NCBI RefSeq assembly: GCF_006440735.1
Contig: NZ_VFUA01000001.1
Coordinates: forward strand, 62,001 to 126,000
Origin: Mesorhizobium sp. B2-7-1
GTDB lineage: Bacteria; Pseudomonadota; Alphaproteobacteria; Rhizobiales; Rhizobiaceae
Direction of reading: 5' to 3'
Length of the DNA stretch: 64,000 nucleotides
A program made the position numbers and the translations under genes. Each line of letters opens with the position of its first letter. Within the stretch, counting starts at the first letter, position 1. The notes under the pieces are model-generated. The model was not told where the DNA came from, searched no databases, and saw only the letters and a program-made list of their open reading frames with translations. This document shows, one piece after another, positions 42,834-52,566 of the stretch.

Positions 42834-44798
42834 ATGACAGCATCGCAGCCCGCCGCGCAGACCGGCACCTCCGCCAGGCTGAAGCTCGCTTTCCGCCCAC
42901 TGCCCGTGCCGCAGGTCGATGTCCGCGGCTTCTGGGGCGACCGTGTCGACGCCGTCGCCGCCAAGACCGCCGGCATCCTCTACGACCGCTGCGTCGAGGC
43001 GCGCATGCTGGAGCAGATCGACCCGGACGTGCCATCGCCCGGCGTCGTCATCCCGTTCCATGTCAGCGACGGCTTTACCGCGCGCACCGTGACGACGCAG
43101 ATGTTCTGGGATTCCGACTGGGGCAAGACCATCGAGACCGCGGCCTATTCGCTCTACCGCCGCCGCAATCCCGAACTCGAAAAGAAGATCGACGCCGTCA
43201 TCGACATGTACGGCAAGCTGCAGCAGGAGGACGGCTATCTGTCCAGCTGGTACCAGCGCATCCAGCCCGGCCTGCGCTGGACCAACCTGCGCGACTGCCA
43301 CGAGCTCTATTGCGCCGGCCATCTGATCGAGGGCGCGGTCGCCTACTATCAGGCGACCGGCAAGCGCAAGCTGCTCGACATCATGAGCCGCTATGCCGAC
43401 CACATCGCCGACACTTTTGGCCCGGAGCCCGGCAAGCGGAAGGGCTATTGCGGCCATGAGGAGATCGAGCTGGCTCTGGTCCGGCTGGCGCGTGCCACCG
43501 GCAGCGACAGATATATGAAGCTGGCTAAGTATTTCATCGACCAGCGCGGCCAGCAGCCGCATTATTTCGACGAGGAGGCCCGCGCCCGTGGCGCCGACCC
43601 CAAGGACTTCCACTTCAAGACCTATGAATACAACCAATCGCACAGACCGGTGCGGGAGCAGGACAAGGTCGTCGGCCATGCGGTCAGGGCGATGTATCTC
43701 TATTCCGGCATGGCCGACATCGCGACGGAGTATGCCGACGACACGCTGAAAGTCGCGCTCGAGAGGCTCTGGGACGATCTGACGACGAAGAGCCTTTACG
43801 TCACCGGCGGCCTCGGCCCGTCGAAAGACAATGAGGGTTTCACCGACGACTACGACCTGCCCAACGAAACCGCCTATGCCGAGACCTGCGCTTCGGTCGG
43901 CCTGGTGTTCTGGGCAAGCCGCATGCTCGGCATGGGCCCGAACGCCCGCTACGCCGACATGATGGAGCGCGCCCTCTACAATGGCTCGATCTCCGGCCTG
44001 TCGCTCGACGGTTCGCTGTTCTTCTACGAGAACCCGCTGGAGAGCCGTGGCGGCCACCATCGCTGGAAATGGCACCGCTGCCCGTGCTGCCCGCCCAATA
44101 TCGGCCGCATGGTGGCGTCGATCGGCAGCTATTTCTACGGCCTGGCCGACGATGCGCTGGCGGTGCACCTTTATGGCGACTCGACCGCCCGTTTCGAGAT
44201 CGCCGGCCGGCAGGTCACCCTGGTCCAGACCAGCAACTATCCCTGGGACGGCGCGGTCGCTATCGAGGTCGGACCGGAGGCGCCGGTTACGTTCACGCTC
44301 CATCTGCGCGTGCCTGCCTGGTGCCGCAAGGCAGCACTTCGGGTCAACGGCAAGATGCTTGATCTCGAAGCGGCGACGGTCGAGGGCTATGCCGCGATCC
44401 GCCGCGAATGGCGTCAGGGCGACCGGGTCGAACTCGACCTCGAAATGTCGATGGCGCGCCTCTTCGCCAACCCGAATGTGCGCCAGGACACCGGTCGCGT
44501 AGCACTTGCGCGCGGCCCGCTGCTCTACTGCGTCGAGGAAACCGACAATGGCGGCGGACTGCATCGCATCGCCTTGCCGCGCGAGGCAAGGCTCGAGGCG
44601 CACAAGGAGCCGAACCTGCTCGGCGGCGTCGTCACCCTTTCGGCCATCGGCAGCCGGGCCGAAACGGAGAACTGGGGCGCCGATCTCTACCGTCCCCAAC
44701 CGCCCGCCACACAGGAAACGAAACTCAAGGCGGTTCCCTATTTCGCTTGGGACAATCGCGATCCCGGCGAGATGCTGGTCTGGCTCAGGGAAGGGTGA
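42834..44798 (+). CDS. GH127-family glycoside hydrolase (probable beta-L-arabinofuranosidase)
   Basis: A 654-residue cytoplasmic enzyme with no signal peptide. It has an (alpha/alpha)6 N-terminal domain and a beta-sandwich C-terminal domain. The zinc/nucleophile cluster of GH127 is visible: ETC in AYAETCASVGL (Glu350, Cys352) and HRCPCCPPNIGR (Cys416, Cys418, Cys419). These match the Glu-Cys-Cys-Cys arrangement known for HypBA1 of Bifidobacterium, which removes beta-L-arabinofuranose from hydroxyproline-rich plant glycoproteins. The ATG at 42834 has GGAG eight bases before it. As the last gene of the importer operon it should act on imported oligosaccharides. The exact linkage is inferred from family. 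Confidence 0.92.
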   Translation: MTASQPAAQTGTSARLKLAFRPLPVPQVDVRGFWGDRVDAVAAKTAGILYDRCVEARMLEQIDPDVPSPGVVIPFHVSDGFTARTVTTQMFWDSDWGKTIETAAYSLYRRRNPELEKKIDAVIDMYGKLQQEDGYLSSWYQRIQPGLRWTNLRDCHELYCAGHLIEGAVAYYQATGKRKLLDIMSRYADHIADTFGPEPGKRKGYCGHEEIELALVRLARATGSDRYMKLAKYFIDQRGQQPHYFDEEARARGADPKDFHFKTYEYNQSHRPVREQDKVVGHAVRAMYLYSGMADIATEYADDTLKVALERLWDDLTTKSLYVTGGLGPSKDNEGFTDDYDLPNETAYAETCASVGLVFWASRMLGMGPNARYADMMERALYNGSISGLSLDGSLFFYENPLESRGGHHRWKWHRCPCCPPNIGRMVASIGSYFYGLADDALAVHLYGDSTARFEIAGRQVTLVQTSNYPWDGAVAIEVGPEAPVTFTLHLRVPAWCRKAALRVNGKMLDLEAATVEGYAAIRREWRQGDRVELDLEMSMARLFANPNVRQDTGRVALARGPLLYCVEETDNGGGLHRIALPREARLEAHKEPNLLGGVVTLSAIGSRAETENWGADLYRPQPPATQETKLKAVPYFAWDNRDPGEMLVWLREG

Positions 44799-44860
44799 GC
44801 GCGGCTCCGGCTTCCGCATATGGCGGGCCGGCCGTTCTCATCGAGGATGGCCGTGCAAGC

Positions 44861-45688
44861 CTATCGAGGATCGGCAGTTGGCGCGGACTGCGCCGGTGCC
44901 TGTACATGCGTGTCGATGTTCATGCTCACTTCCGTCACCAGCTTGCGGCGAAGGGCCGTGACGTAGTCGTGCGGTTCCTTCGGTGACATCACAAAGGCTT
45001 GTGAGCCGCCGATGACGGATCGGGCAAAGTAGGAAGCCAGCGGCTGGTGGGGATCCTCGTCATCCGCCGGGATGGCGATCGCGTTGATCGTGTAGCCCTT
45101 GGCGATCGCGTTCTCCCGGCTCGGCTGAACAGGCAGCCCGTCATTGTTCTCGCCATTTGAAGAGATGTCGATCACCTTCTTCATGGCGGTCCCGGGGAAC
45201 TCGTCGAGCAGGAGGCCTCCGACATCGATTGCCGTCGACACCGAAGTTCCGCCCCGGCCCCTGCGGATATGACCGGTATCGCCTTTATTCCTGATCACCG
45301 ACGCGGCCGCCTTGGCATCTTCCAGTCCGCAGATGCGTGTCCACGGCAGCACGGTGCGCGAGCGGCCTGGGCTCGACCATTCGAAATAGGCCACGCCTAT
45401 GCAGCCGAGGTAATTCTGGGCGATGGCTCTGATGATCTCGGGCGAGGTGAGTGCCGTGGCATGCCCTTCGCGCTGCAGGTCGGCGATCTTCGGATCGATC
45501 GAAGAGGAGAAGTCCACCGCGAAGACGACGGCGACGTCAACCTTCATCGATGCCGGATCGATGTTGGTTGCATCAGCGGCATGCCCCCAAAGGACCGCGG
45601 CAGCCAGCGTCGTCAGCCTGGCCAATGAAAGGGCATGCCTTGCCCGCCCGGCGTCAGTATCCGATTTCCCGTGAGGACCTTCGAGCAT
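44861..45688 (-). CDS. DUF1194-family VWA-like exported protein
   Basis: A 275-residue protein with a signal region LARLTTLAAAVLWGHAADA. The DUF1194/VWA core opens VDVAVVFAVDFSSSIDP, which has a DxSxS-type metal site, and contains GGTSVSTAIDVGG and KKVIDISSNGENNDG. The start at 45688 (MLEGPHGK) has GGAGGG upstream; a Met at 45700 and a longer frame exist but lack a ribosome site. The stop of the upstream EamA gene lies one base away, so the two are probably co-translated. The family is of unknown function, seen often in Rhizobiales and other alphaproteobacteria. Confidence 0.86.
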   Translation of the reverse strand: MLEGPHGKSDTDAGRARHALSLARLTTLAAAVLWGHAADATNIDPASMKVDVAVVFAVDFSSSIDPKIADLQREGHATALTSPEIIRAIAQNYLGCIGVAYFEWSSPGRSRTVLPWTRICGLEDAKAAASVIRNKGDTGHIRRGRGGTSVSTAIDVGGLLLDEFPGTAMKKVIDISSNGENNDGLPVQPSRENAIAKGYTINAIAIPADDEDPHQPLASYFARSVIGGSQAFVMSPKEPHDYVTALRRKLVTEVSMNIDTHVQAPAQSAPTADPR

Positions 45689-45689
45689 C

Positions 45690-46742
45690 CTACCCTCCAT
45701 CTCGATACAGGTCGTTTTCGATGCGATGCGGTTTCGGCCGGTGAGATGAGCGCGAGTAGCCGCCAGCAAGGTCAACCGAGGGCGTCTTTCCAGCCTGCAT
45801 TGGCGATGACGCGCGGCTCGCAGCCGGCCAGGCGCCTGCTGGCGAAGCCGAGTCGGCTCTGCCGGGATTGGTTCGCAAAGACGCGGTCGGCGTCCGGCTG
45901 GACATCGCGACCGACAGGATCGATCCAAGGATGATCGCCGCGCCGAGCGCGCCTGCCGGCGAAGACCGCTCGCCGAGGAAGATCGCCGCGCCCACAGCGC
46001 CAAAGGCGCTTTCCGCGCTGACCATCACCGCGGCGTGGCTGGCTGAGGTGAAACGCTGGGCGGCAATCTGCATGCTGAAGGCGATCGCGGTGGAGAAAAC
46101 TCCGAGCACCACCAGTTCAGGGCCAGCCTCCAGGACAGCGGCCGATGACAGATTGCCTTTCACCGCCCCGAGCGGCAGGGCAATCGCGGCGGCGCCGAGG
46201 AACTGCGCGGCGGCAGCCGTGAAAGGGCGGGCATGGGCGTGCATGTGGCGCCCGAGCTCGACCGTCCACAGCGCATAGCAGCCGGCCGACAAGAGGGCGG
46301 TGAGGTCGCCGCCGCCGAAACCGGCAACCCCGCCTGACAACAGCAGGCAGCCGATCACGGTCGATCCCGCGGCGACGATGAGACCTGCCGTCGGATGTTC
46401 GCCTATGAGCAGCCAGGCGGCCAGCGGCGTGATCACCGTTGCCGTGCTTATGAAGAAGCTTGCATTGGTGACGCTGGCGCCGAGATAGCAGAGCTGTTGC
46501 AGCATGACGGAGATGGCAAACAGCACAACCACCCGGGCCAGGCTGGAAGAATGCGCGGCGTCGGCCGGCGTTCGCCGTTCCGTCAAGACGAAGGGCAGCA
46601 CCAGCAGCCCGCCGATCAGGCAGCGCAGCCCAACAGCGCTTAGCGCGTCGAGGTGATCGAGCACCGTCTTTTGCGCCACGTTTCCGAAGCCCCAAAGCGC
46701 GGCCGCAAACAGCAGCAGCAAATTGGCTGTGAGTTTTGACAT
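45690..46742 (-). CDS. EamA/DMT-family transporter with an unusual C-terminal tail
   Basis: A 350-residue membrane protein. Ten hydrophobic helices in two EamA repeats span residues 1-280, starting MSKLTANLLLLFAAALWGFGNV and with the second repeat at DLTALLSAGCYALWTVELG. After MSSRTPTAS at about residue 280 there are some 70 residues of Ser/Pro/Arg-rich sequence ending in RIENDLYRDGG, which are not hydrophobic and not typical. The stop lies one base before the DUF1194 start. The ATG at 46742 was chosen over a GTG at 46751. DMT transporters export metabolites or drugs; the substrate is unknown. Confidence 0.88.
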   Translation of the reverse strand: MSKLTANLLLLFAAALWGFGNVAQKTVLDHLDALSAVGLRCLIGGLLVLPFVLTERRTPADAAHSSSLARVVVLFAISVMLQQLCYLGASVTNASFFISTATVITPLAAWLLIGEHPTAGLIVAAGSTVIGCLLLSGGVAGFGGGDLTALLSAGCYALWTVELGRHMHAHARPFTAAAAQFLGAAAIALPLGAVKGNLSSAAVLEAGPELVVLGVFSTAIAFSMQIAAQRFTSASHAAVMVSAESAFGAVGAAIFLGERSSPAGALGAAIILGSILSVAMSSRTPTASLRTNPGRADSASPAGAWPAASRASSPMQAGKTPSVDLAGGYSRSSHRPKPHRIENDLYRDGG

Positions 46743-46905
46743 TCGCCGCACCCCTGGGCAGAACCATGTTTCGGGTTCAGCTACCCCTAATTCAGCAAAC
46801 TCTAAATGAAGTGCGTCATGGTAACGCTTGAGTCGCGCGGCTGTGGAGCTTGCGAGGCGTTAGTTTTGAGTTAGGATTTCGTCAGGCTGGGGGAGCTATT
46901 AAGCA

Positions 46906-48885
46906 ATGCAAAGTGCGGAACGCCTTGCCGCCAGTAGAATCTTGCTTTTCGGCGGCTTCCAGATTGAGAAGGAAGCTGGCGGTCCAATTTGGCTGACCGG
47001 AAAGCGTGGCCCTGCAATCCTTGCCTACCTGGCTCGGTGTCAGGGTATGGCAGCGCCGCGCGAGAGGCTGGCCGACCTTCTTTGGAGCGATAGCGACAGC
47101 GGACATTCGCGCAACAGCCTGCGGCAAACGCTCAGCGTCCTGCGGCGGGATCTGTCGCGTCAGGGCCTGGATATCGTCTATTCCCACAAGGATCTGATCG
47201 GCCTCAGGCCGGAAGCGGTGCGGGTCGACGTCGACGAGTTTGAAGCGGGTCTGTCGGCCCGTTCCGCCTCCGAACTCCAAACTGCCTTGGCTCTCTACAA
47301 TGGACCGTTTCTCGACGGTTTTTATGTCGGCACCAATGCTTTCGACGATTGGGCGGCATCGGAACGCGAAAGGCTGCTGGGTCGGGCGCTTGGATCGCTG
47401 GAGAAGCTCACCTGTCTTGTGGACCCTGAAAGCGGGCTGGCCGTGGTCGATCGAATTCTCGCCATGGAGCCGACGCGGGAGGAAGCCTACCGGCTGAAAA
47501 TGGAACTGCTCGTTGCATGCGGTCAGCGCGACAAGGCGTTGCGAACCTTCGAGGCTTGCAGAAGCGTCTTGAGGAAGGAGTTCGGTGTCGACGTCAGCGC
47601 TGAGACGCGCGCGCTCTGGCAATCGCTGCTTTCCTCCACCGAGCCATCGTCAAACCCTCAGGCGGCCAATGGAGCCATCGCCGGTCAGCGCTCGGGACGC
47701 CCATCCATCGTCGTGGCCGACATCGTCAATCTGACGGGACAGCGCGGTGACGACTTTTTCGCCAAGGGTCTCGTTCACGATATCACCACGGCACTTTCCG
47801 AGGTGGCCGACTATATCGTGCTTTCGGCCCCCGAGAAAAACGGCGGGGAACCGAGGGCGCCGGCTGGCGTGCGGGCGCGCTATACGCTCAAGGGCAGCAT
47901 CCAGCGGTCCGGAGACGAGCTCAGGGTGAACATCCAGCTTGTCGACGCCGCCGACGGGCGCAATGTCTGGGCGCAGAAATTCGACGACCACTCGCAGAAC
48001 GCACTCGATTTCCAGGACAGGATCGCGCAGTCGGTCGTGTTGGCTGTCAGCCTCGAGCTTCAATTGACCAACTGGAAGGTTCGCGACAAGAGCCCGCCCG
48101 GTCCCCCCGAAGTGCGCAGGCTGGTGAACGAAGCCCTGATGAAATACTTCGAGATGACACGGGACTCGCTCCTGGTCTCGAAGGATCTCGCCGAAAAGGC
48201 TCTTTTGCTGGCGCCCGATAACGTTCGCGCGAAACGGACGCTGTCCATCGCGACGACCATGGGTGTTGCGTTCGGTGCTTTGCCTCGCGAGCAGGAGCAC
48301 ATCGACCGTGCGATTGAGCTTGCCGAGGACTCGGTAAGGGCTGTGCCCGATGACGAAATTGCCCGTTGCATCCTGTCATTCGCCTACGAATGCGATGGCC
48401 GGATTGACGAGGCAATCGTGCAATGCCAGCACGCGATCAGTCTCAATCCGAGCTACCCCAGCGGCCACGGCGATATTTCGATGCTCTTCGCCTTGCGCGG
48501 ACAGGTCAGCGAGGCAATGCGCGAGGCCAACGAGGCGGTCCGGCTTGGAACGCATGACGTCATCGACTTCTGGCGCCATCACGGCTTGGTTATAGCGCTG
48601 TTCGCCGGCGGAGACGATCGGCGGGCGCTCGAAGTCGCCCGCAAGGTGGTCAGGACAAAGCCGGGATTCGTGCGCGGCGCCCTTTATTGGGCGGCCGCTG
48701 CTTCCGCGACGGGAAACAATGAAGAGGCGTCACGGGCTATCCACCATTGCCTGTCACAACTTCCGCATCTCAATATCGACAATGTCTGCCCAGGCTTTCT
48801 GCCGCGATATGTGAATGACAATCATCACGCGCGCTTCCTCGACATGCTCTCGAAGGCCGGCCTTCCTGCCGCTGATCCGCGTTGA
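46906..48885 (+). CDS. BTAD/TPR transcriptional regulator (SARP-like)
   Basis: A 659-residue regulator. Residues 10-95 form an OmpR-like winged helix (RILLFGGFQIEKEAGG, then RNSLRQTLSVLRRDL). Residues 105-245 are a BTAD helical-repeat domain with DVDEFEAGL, REEAYRLKMELLVACGQRDKALRTFEACRSVL and the typical FGVDVSAETRAL end. Residues 265-385 are a TolB-like domain that normally accompanies adenylate-cyclase-like regulators (VADIVNLTGQRGDDFFAKGLVHDI). The C-terminal 270 residues are TPR-like repeats (DEAIVQCQHAISLNPSYPSGH). It is divergent from the EamA gene across 163 bases. Targets and ligand are unknown. Confidence 0.88.
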   Translation: MQSAERLAASRILLFGGFQIEKEAGGPIWLTGKRGPAILAYLARCQGMAAPRERLADLLWSDSDSGHSRNSLRQTLSVLRRDLSRQGLDIVYSHKDLIGLRPEAVRVDVDEFEAGLSARSASELQTALALYNGPFLDGFYVGTNAFDDWAASERERLLGRALGSLEKLTCLVDPESGLAVVDRILAMEPTREEAYRLKMELLVACGQRDKALRTFEACRSVLRKEFGVDVSAETRALWQSLLSSTEPSSNPQAANGAIAGQRSGRPSIVVADIVNLTGQRGDDFFAKGLVHDITTALSEVADYIVLSAPEKNGGEPRAPAGVRARYTLKGSIQRSGDELRVNIQLVDAADGRNVWAQKFDDHSQNALDFQDRIAQSVVLAVSLELQLTNWKVRDKSPPGPPEVRRLVNEALMKYFEMTRDSLLVSKDLAEKALLLAPDNVRAKRTLSIATTMGVAFGALPREQEHIDRAIELAEDSVRAVPDDEIARCILSFAYECDGRIDEAIVQCQHAISLNPSYPSGHGDISMLFALRGQVSEAMREANEAVRLGTHDVIDFWRHHGLVIALFAGGDDRRALEVARKVVRTKPGFVRGALYWAAAASATGNNEEASRAIHHCLSQLPHLNIDNVCPGFLPRYVNDNHHARFLDMLSKAGLPAADPR

Positions 48886-48928
48886 AATTGCCGCACCCGC
48901 GACAGCCCTGGCGGTTCTGTCTGGTATC

Positions 48929-49738
48929 CTACAGATGCACGAAGGCTGTCAGCGGCAAATGGTCGGAGGCGACGCGCGACAGCGGCGTGTCATGCGCTTC
49001 GACGCCCGAAACCAGGTCGTGCCGGTTGCCCATGATGCGGTCGAGCGCCAGCACCGGCAGGCCCGACGGGAAAGTCGGCACCGCCGGCGGCGTCGGGCCG
49101 AAGGTCGTGTGCAGCGTGTTCAGCGCCGAGCGGTTGCCGAGCCGCCATTCGTTGAGATCGCCGAGCAGCAGCGTCGGCCTTTCGTCAGCGCTGCTCATGA
49201 TGTCGAGCACGACGCGGGCCTGTTCGGAGCGTGAGCGGCGCAAGAGGCCGAGATGGGCGGCAATGACGCGTACAGACCGTTTCTCGTCGAGATCGATCTC
49301 GGCGACCAGCGCGCCGCGCGGCTCCAGTCCCGGCAGCTTGATCTGGTGGACGTCGCGCACGGTGCCCCGCTTGAACAGAAGCACGTTGCCGCGCCAGCCA
49401 TGCCCCTTGCCATTGCCGCTGACCGGCACCGGCACCAGCCCCGTTTCCAGTTCCAGGCGGGCAAGGTCGAGCAGCCCGGCCCTGTCGCCGAAACGGTTGT
49501 CGGCCTCCTGCAGCGCGATCACGTCGGGGCTCATTTCGCGGATGACGCGCGCCGTCCTTTCGGGATCGAACCTCCGGTCGGTGCCGATGCATTTGTGGAC
49601 GTTGTAGGAGGCAACGACGATTTCGGTGTCGTTGACGCGCTTGCGCGGCGTCGCCTTCGCCTTACGCGCATTTCTGCCGCGTATCGACAAGATCACGGTC
49701 TCCGGCAGGCTGCGTCCTTTGATGTCGTCTATCTCCAT
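48929..49738 (-). CDS. Endonuclease/exonuclease/phosphatase-family protein (YbhP-like)
   Basis: A 269-residue protein of the DNase I-like phosphodiesterase fold. Catalytic motifs are ASYNVHKCIG (Asn), ALQEADNR (Glu), LLLGDLNEW (Asp and Asn) and ALDRIMGN with SDHLPL at the end (Asp and His). The first 35 residues are basic and variable. It lies 24 bases downstream of the cardiolipin synthase gene on the same strand, the arrangement of E. coli ybhP next to clsB, so a role in phospholipid-related metabolism is suggested. The substrate is not known. Confidence 0.88.
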   Translation of the reverse strand: MEIDDIKGRSLPETVILSIRGRNARKAKATPRKRVNDTEIVVASYNVHKCIGTDRRFDPERTARVIREMSPDVIALQEADNRFGDRAGLLDLARLELETGLVPVPVSGNGKGHGWRGNVLLFKRGTVRDVHQIKLPGLEPRGALVAEIDLDEKRSVRVIAAHLGLLRRSRSEQARVVLDIMSSADERPTLLLGDLNEWRLGNRSALNTLHTTFGPTPPAVPTFPSGLPVLALDRIMGNRHDLVSGVEAHDTPLSRVASDHLPLTAFVHL

Positions 49739-49762
49739 GATCCTGCTGCTCGATTTCCTGCT

Positions 49763-51223
49763 CTAAAGATAGGGCGATCCCAGCCACAGCAAACGGTCGA
49801 AGACGCGGATTATGAATGGCCTTTCCTTCAACGTCTGCAGCGTCACCGGCTGAGCCGTGGAGATGGCCGCCGCGATGCGGGCGTCGATCTCGGCGGCGAA
49901 GTTTTCATCCAGCACTTCCATGTCGATCTCGAAATTCAGCCTCAGCGAGCGGGCGTCGAGGTTGGAGGAGCCGACATAGGCCCACACGCCATCGATCGCC
50001 ATCAGCTTGGAATGGTCGAACGAGCCCTCGTGGCGCCAGACGCGGCAATAATGCTTCAAAACCTGGTCGAACTGCGCCGTCATCGCATGGTCCACGAGGA
50101 AAAGGTTGTTCACCGCCGGCACGACGATGTCGATCTCGACACCGCGCCGGCCGGCCGTGGTCAACGCGCTGATGAACTCGCGGTCCGGCAGGAAATAGGG
50201 CGACATGATGCGGATCGATTTGCGGGCGACCGAAAAGGCGCCCATCAGCAGCTTGAGATTGGTTTCGTTGGACGCGTCCGGCCCAGTCGCCACCGCGCGC
50301 ACCAGCATCGGCTGACCGGGCGGCGGCACCGGGCGCTCGACCTGCCAGGGCCCGTCTTTCAAGGCCTCGTTGCCGGCAAAGCGCCAGTCCTCGGCGGCAA
50401 CCGAGAACAGGTCGGCCACCACCGGCCCGGTGACCTCGAAATGGGTGTCGCGCGAACTGTCGGAACCGGCGAATTCGGCCGAGAATCCCTTGCGGATGTT
50501 CATGCCCCCCGTGAACGCCACCGTGCCGTCGACGATCAGGATCTTCCTGTGGGTCCTGAGATTGGCGTAGGGAAGTCTCAACCCCATGACGATGTTGCCG
50601 TTGAAGAGATCGACCGGGACGTCGGCCTCCCTGAGTTGTTTCAGAATGCTGGGTACCGAATAGCGCACGCCGACCGCGTCGATCAGCACCCGCACGGCGA
50701 CGCCGCGCTTGACCGCGCTGCCGAGCGACTGGACGAAAAGCGCGCCTACCGCGTCATTGTCGAAAATATAGGTCTCCAGAAGCACGCTGCTTTGCGCAGC
50801 GTCGATCCCCCGGCACATCGCCGTATAGGCCTCGTCGCCGGTCTTGAGCACGGCGATGGTGTTTCCCGAGGTGAGCGGACGCCTCGCCACCCTGTCGCCA
50901 AGCGTCTTCAGCCCGGTGAAACGCTGGCCAAATTCGGCGCTGATCAGGGCTTCTAGCGCGACGTCGCGATCGTGCGTGGCCGCGGCCGCCTCGCTGGAGA
51001 CAGGGCGCATGGCGCTGATCGTCGCCCGGCGGATGCGGTTGATGCCGGCAATGGCGTAGATGATCGCGCCGAGGAAGGGCGACAAGAGCATCACGCCCAC
51101 CCAGCCGGTGGCCGCGCGCACGTCCTCCTTCGTCATGATGGCGTGCACGATGCCCACCGCCGCCATCGCCAGCGAGAGGAGCAGGATAAGCGTCGACCAG
51201 TGACTCGCAATCGCCTCGAACAT
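49763..51223 (-). CDS. Cardiolipin synthase (phospholipase D family)
   Basis: A 486-residue membrane enzyme that joins two phosphatidylglycerols to cardiolipin. Two N-terminal helices (about residues 5-55) come first. The two PLD motifs are HRKILIVDGTVAFTGGMN (about residue 220) and HSKLMAIDGVWAYVGSSNLD (about 400). The ending is short and basic, as in bacterial ClsA. The start at 51223 (MFEAIASHW) places the first helix right after Met; the longer frame adds 12 unlikely residues. It forms a likely operon with the YbhP-like gene. Confidence 0.93.
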   Translation of the reverse strand: MFEAIASHWSTLILLLSLAMAAVGIVHAIMTKEDVRAATGWVGVMLLSPFLGAIIYAIAGINRIRRATISAMRPVSSEAAAATHDRDVALEALISAEFGQRFTGLKTLGDRVARRPLTSGNTIAVLKTGDEAYTAMCRGIDAAQSSVLLETYIFDNDAVGALFVQSLGSAVKRGVAVRVLIDAVGVRYSVPSILKQLREADVPVDLFNGNIVMGLRLPYANLRTHRKILIVDGTVAFTGGMNIRKGFSAEFAGSDSSRDTHFEVTGPVVADLFSVAAEDWRFAGNEALKDGPWQVERPVPPPGQPMLVRAVATGPDASNETNLKLLMGAFSVARKSIRIMSPYFLPDREFISALTTAGRRGVEIDIVVPAVNNLFLVDHAMTAQFDQVLKHYCRVWRHEGSFDHSKLMAIDGVWAYVGSSNLDARSLRLNFEIDMEVLDENFAAEIDARIAAAISTAQPVTLQTLKERPFIIRVFDRLLWLGSPYL

Positions 51224-51364
51224 CGGCCCGACTATTGTGCGAGCCGGCGCGGAAGGCAATGCGAGCGGTCAAGGCTGTTCCGGCAAATACGCGCCGGCGC
51301 GATGATACGCCGTCTGCAGCTTCGACGGCGTGCGCCATTTCCCTCGTTTGCCGCGTGAAGAGCC

Positions 51365-52525
51365 TTACGAGGCGGACGCGGCGACCTTCGGGCGTACGCC
51401 GCGTCCGAACTCGACGTCCCAGCTGCATTCCGCCGGCGCGGCTTCGCCGCTCAGCCCGAGCTTCGGGAACAGCAGTTCCGCGACGTTGAAGACCTCTTCC
51501 AGATGCGGATAGGCGGACGCGATGAGCGTTTCGATGCCGATCTCCTGATACTCGCGGATTCGCGCTGCGACATTGTCGGGATTGCCGACGAGCGCGGTTC
51601 CGGCGCCGCCGCGCACCAGCCCGGGACCGGCCCACAGATTCGGACCGATGACCAGCTGGTCGCGCCGGCCCTGATGCAGCGCCGACATACGCTTCTGCCC
51701 GACCGATTCCGAGATGTTGACGAATCCGTTCTGGGCTTCGGCGATCAGGTCGTCGGTCACATGGCTGATCAGCCGGTCGGCGGCGGCCCAGGCCTCGTCC
51801 TCGGTTTCGCGCACGATCAGATGAATGCGCAGGCCGAAGCGGATCGTGCGGCCTTGCGCCGCCGCCGCCTTTTTCACGCGGTCGATTTTTTCGGCGAGCT
51901 GGTCCACCGGTTCGCCCCAGCTCAGATAGGCGTCCACATGCTTGGCGGCGATCGCGATGCCGGCATCGGATGAGCCTCCGAACCAGAGCGGCGGATGCGG
52001 TTGCTGAACGGGCGGGAAGGAGATGTCGGTGCCGTGCGCCGAAAGGTATTTGCCCTCGAAATCCGCCGGCTCACCGGAAAGGATCCGCCGCCAGATGGTC
52101 AGGAATTCGTCGGTCTGCGCATAGCGCTCGTCGTGAGCGAGCTTGTTGCCGTCGCCGGCAAGGTCGGCCGGATCAGCTCCGGTGACGACGTTGAGCAGCA
52201 CCCGGCCGCCGGAAATGCGGTCCAGCGTGGCCGCGTGGCGCGCGAACAGCGCCGGCGTCCCGCTGCCCGGCCGGAGCGCCACCAGGAACTTCAGCCGTTC
52301 GGTGAGCGGGATCAGCCCGGCGGCCACGATCCAGGCGTCCTCGCAGCGGGTGCCCGTGGGCAGGAGCACGCCCTTGAAGCCAAGCCGGTCGGCGGCTTGG
52401 GCGATCTCCTTGAGATAGCCGAAGGTCGCCGGCCGGTGGCGCTCGTCGGTGCCGAGATAGGGGCCGTCGCCATGCGTCGGCAGATACCAGTAGAGATCGA
52501 GCGGACGGGTGTCGTTGCTGGACAT
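51365..52525 (-). CDS. ssuD: FMNH2-dependent alkanesulfonate monooxygenase
   Basis: A 386-residue flavin-dependent monooxygenase releasing sulfite from alkanesulfonates. It matches the SsuD layout: [18 protein letters not shown] at the start, [45 protein letters not shown] and [17 protein letters not shown]. It is a TIM-barrel luciferase-like fold. It is the last gene of a sulfonate uptake operon, 41 bases after the permease. SsuE-type NADPH:FMN reductase is not present in the window. The uptake genes are of taurine type, so the pair may cover both taurine and other alkanesulfonates. Confidence 0.93.
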   Translation of the reverse strand: MSSNDTRPLDLYWYLPTHGDGPYLGTDERHRPATFGYLKEIAQAADRLGFKGVLLPTGTRCEDAWIVAAGLIPLTERLKFLVALRPGSGTPALFARHAATLDRISGGRVLLNVVTGADPADLAGDGNKLAHDERYAQTDEFLTIWRRILSGEPADFEGKYLSAHGTDISFPPVQQPHPPLWFGGSSDAGIAIAAKHVDAYLSWGEPVDQLAEKIDRVKKAAAAQGRTIRFGLRIHLIVRETEDEAWAAADRLISHVTDDLIAEAQNGFVNISESVGQKRMSALHQGRRDQLVIGPNLWAGPGLVRGGAGTALVGNPDNVAARIREYQEIGIETLIASAYPHLEEVFNVAELLFPKLGLSGEAAPAECSWDVEFGRGVRPKVAASAS

Positions 52526-52566
52526 CGGATTGTTCCTTCAGCGATTGCGGAATCTGGGAGCAAGCC

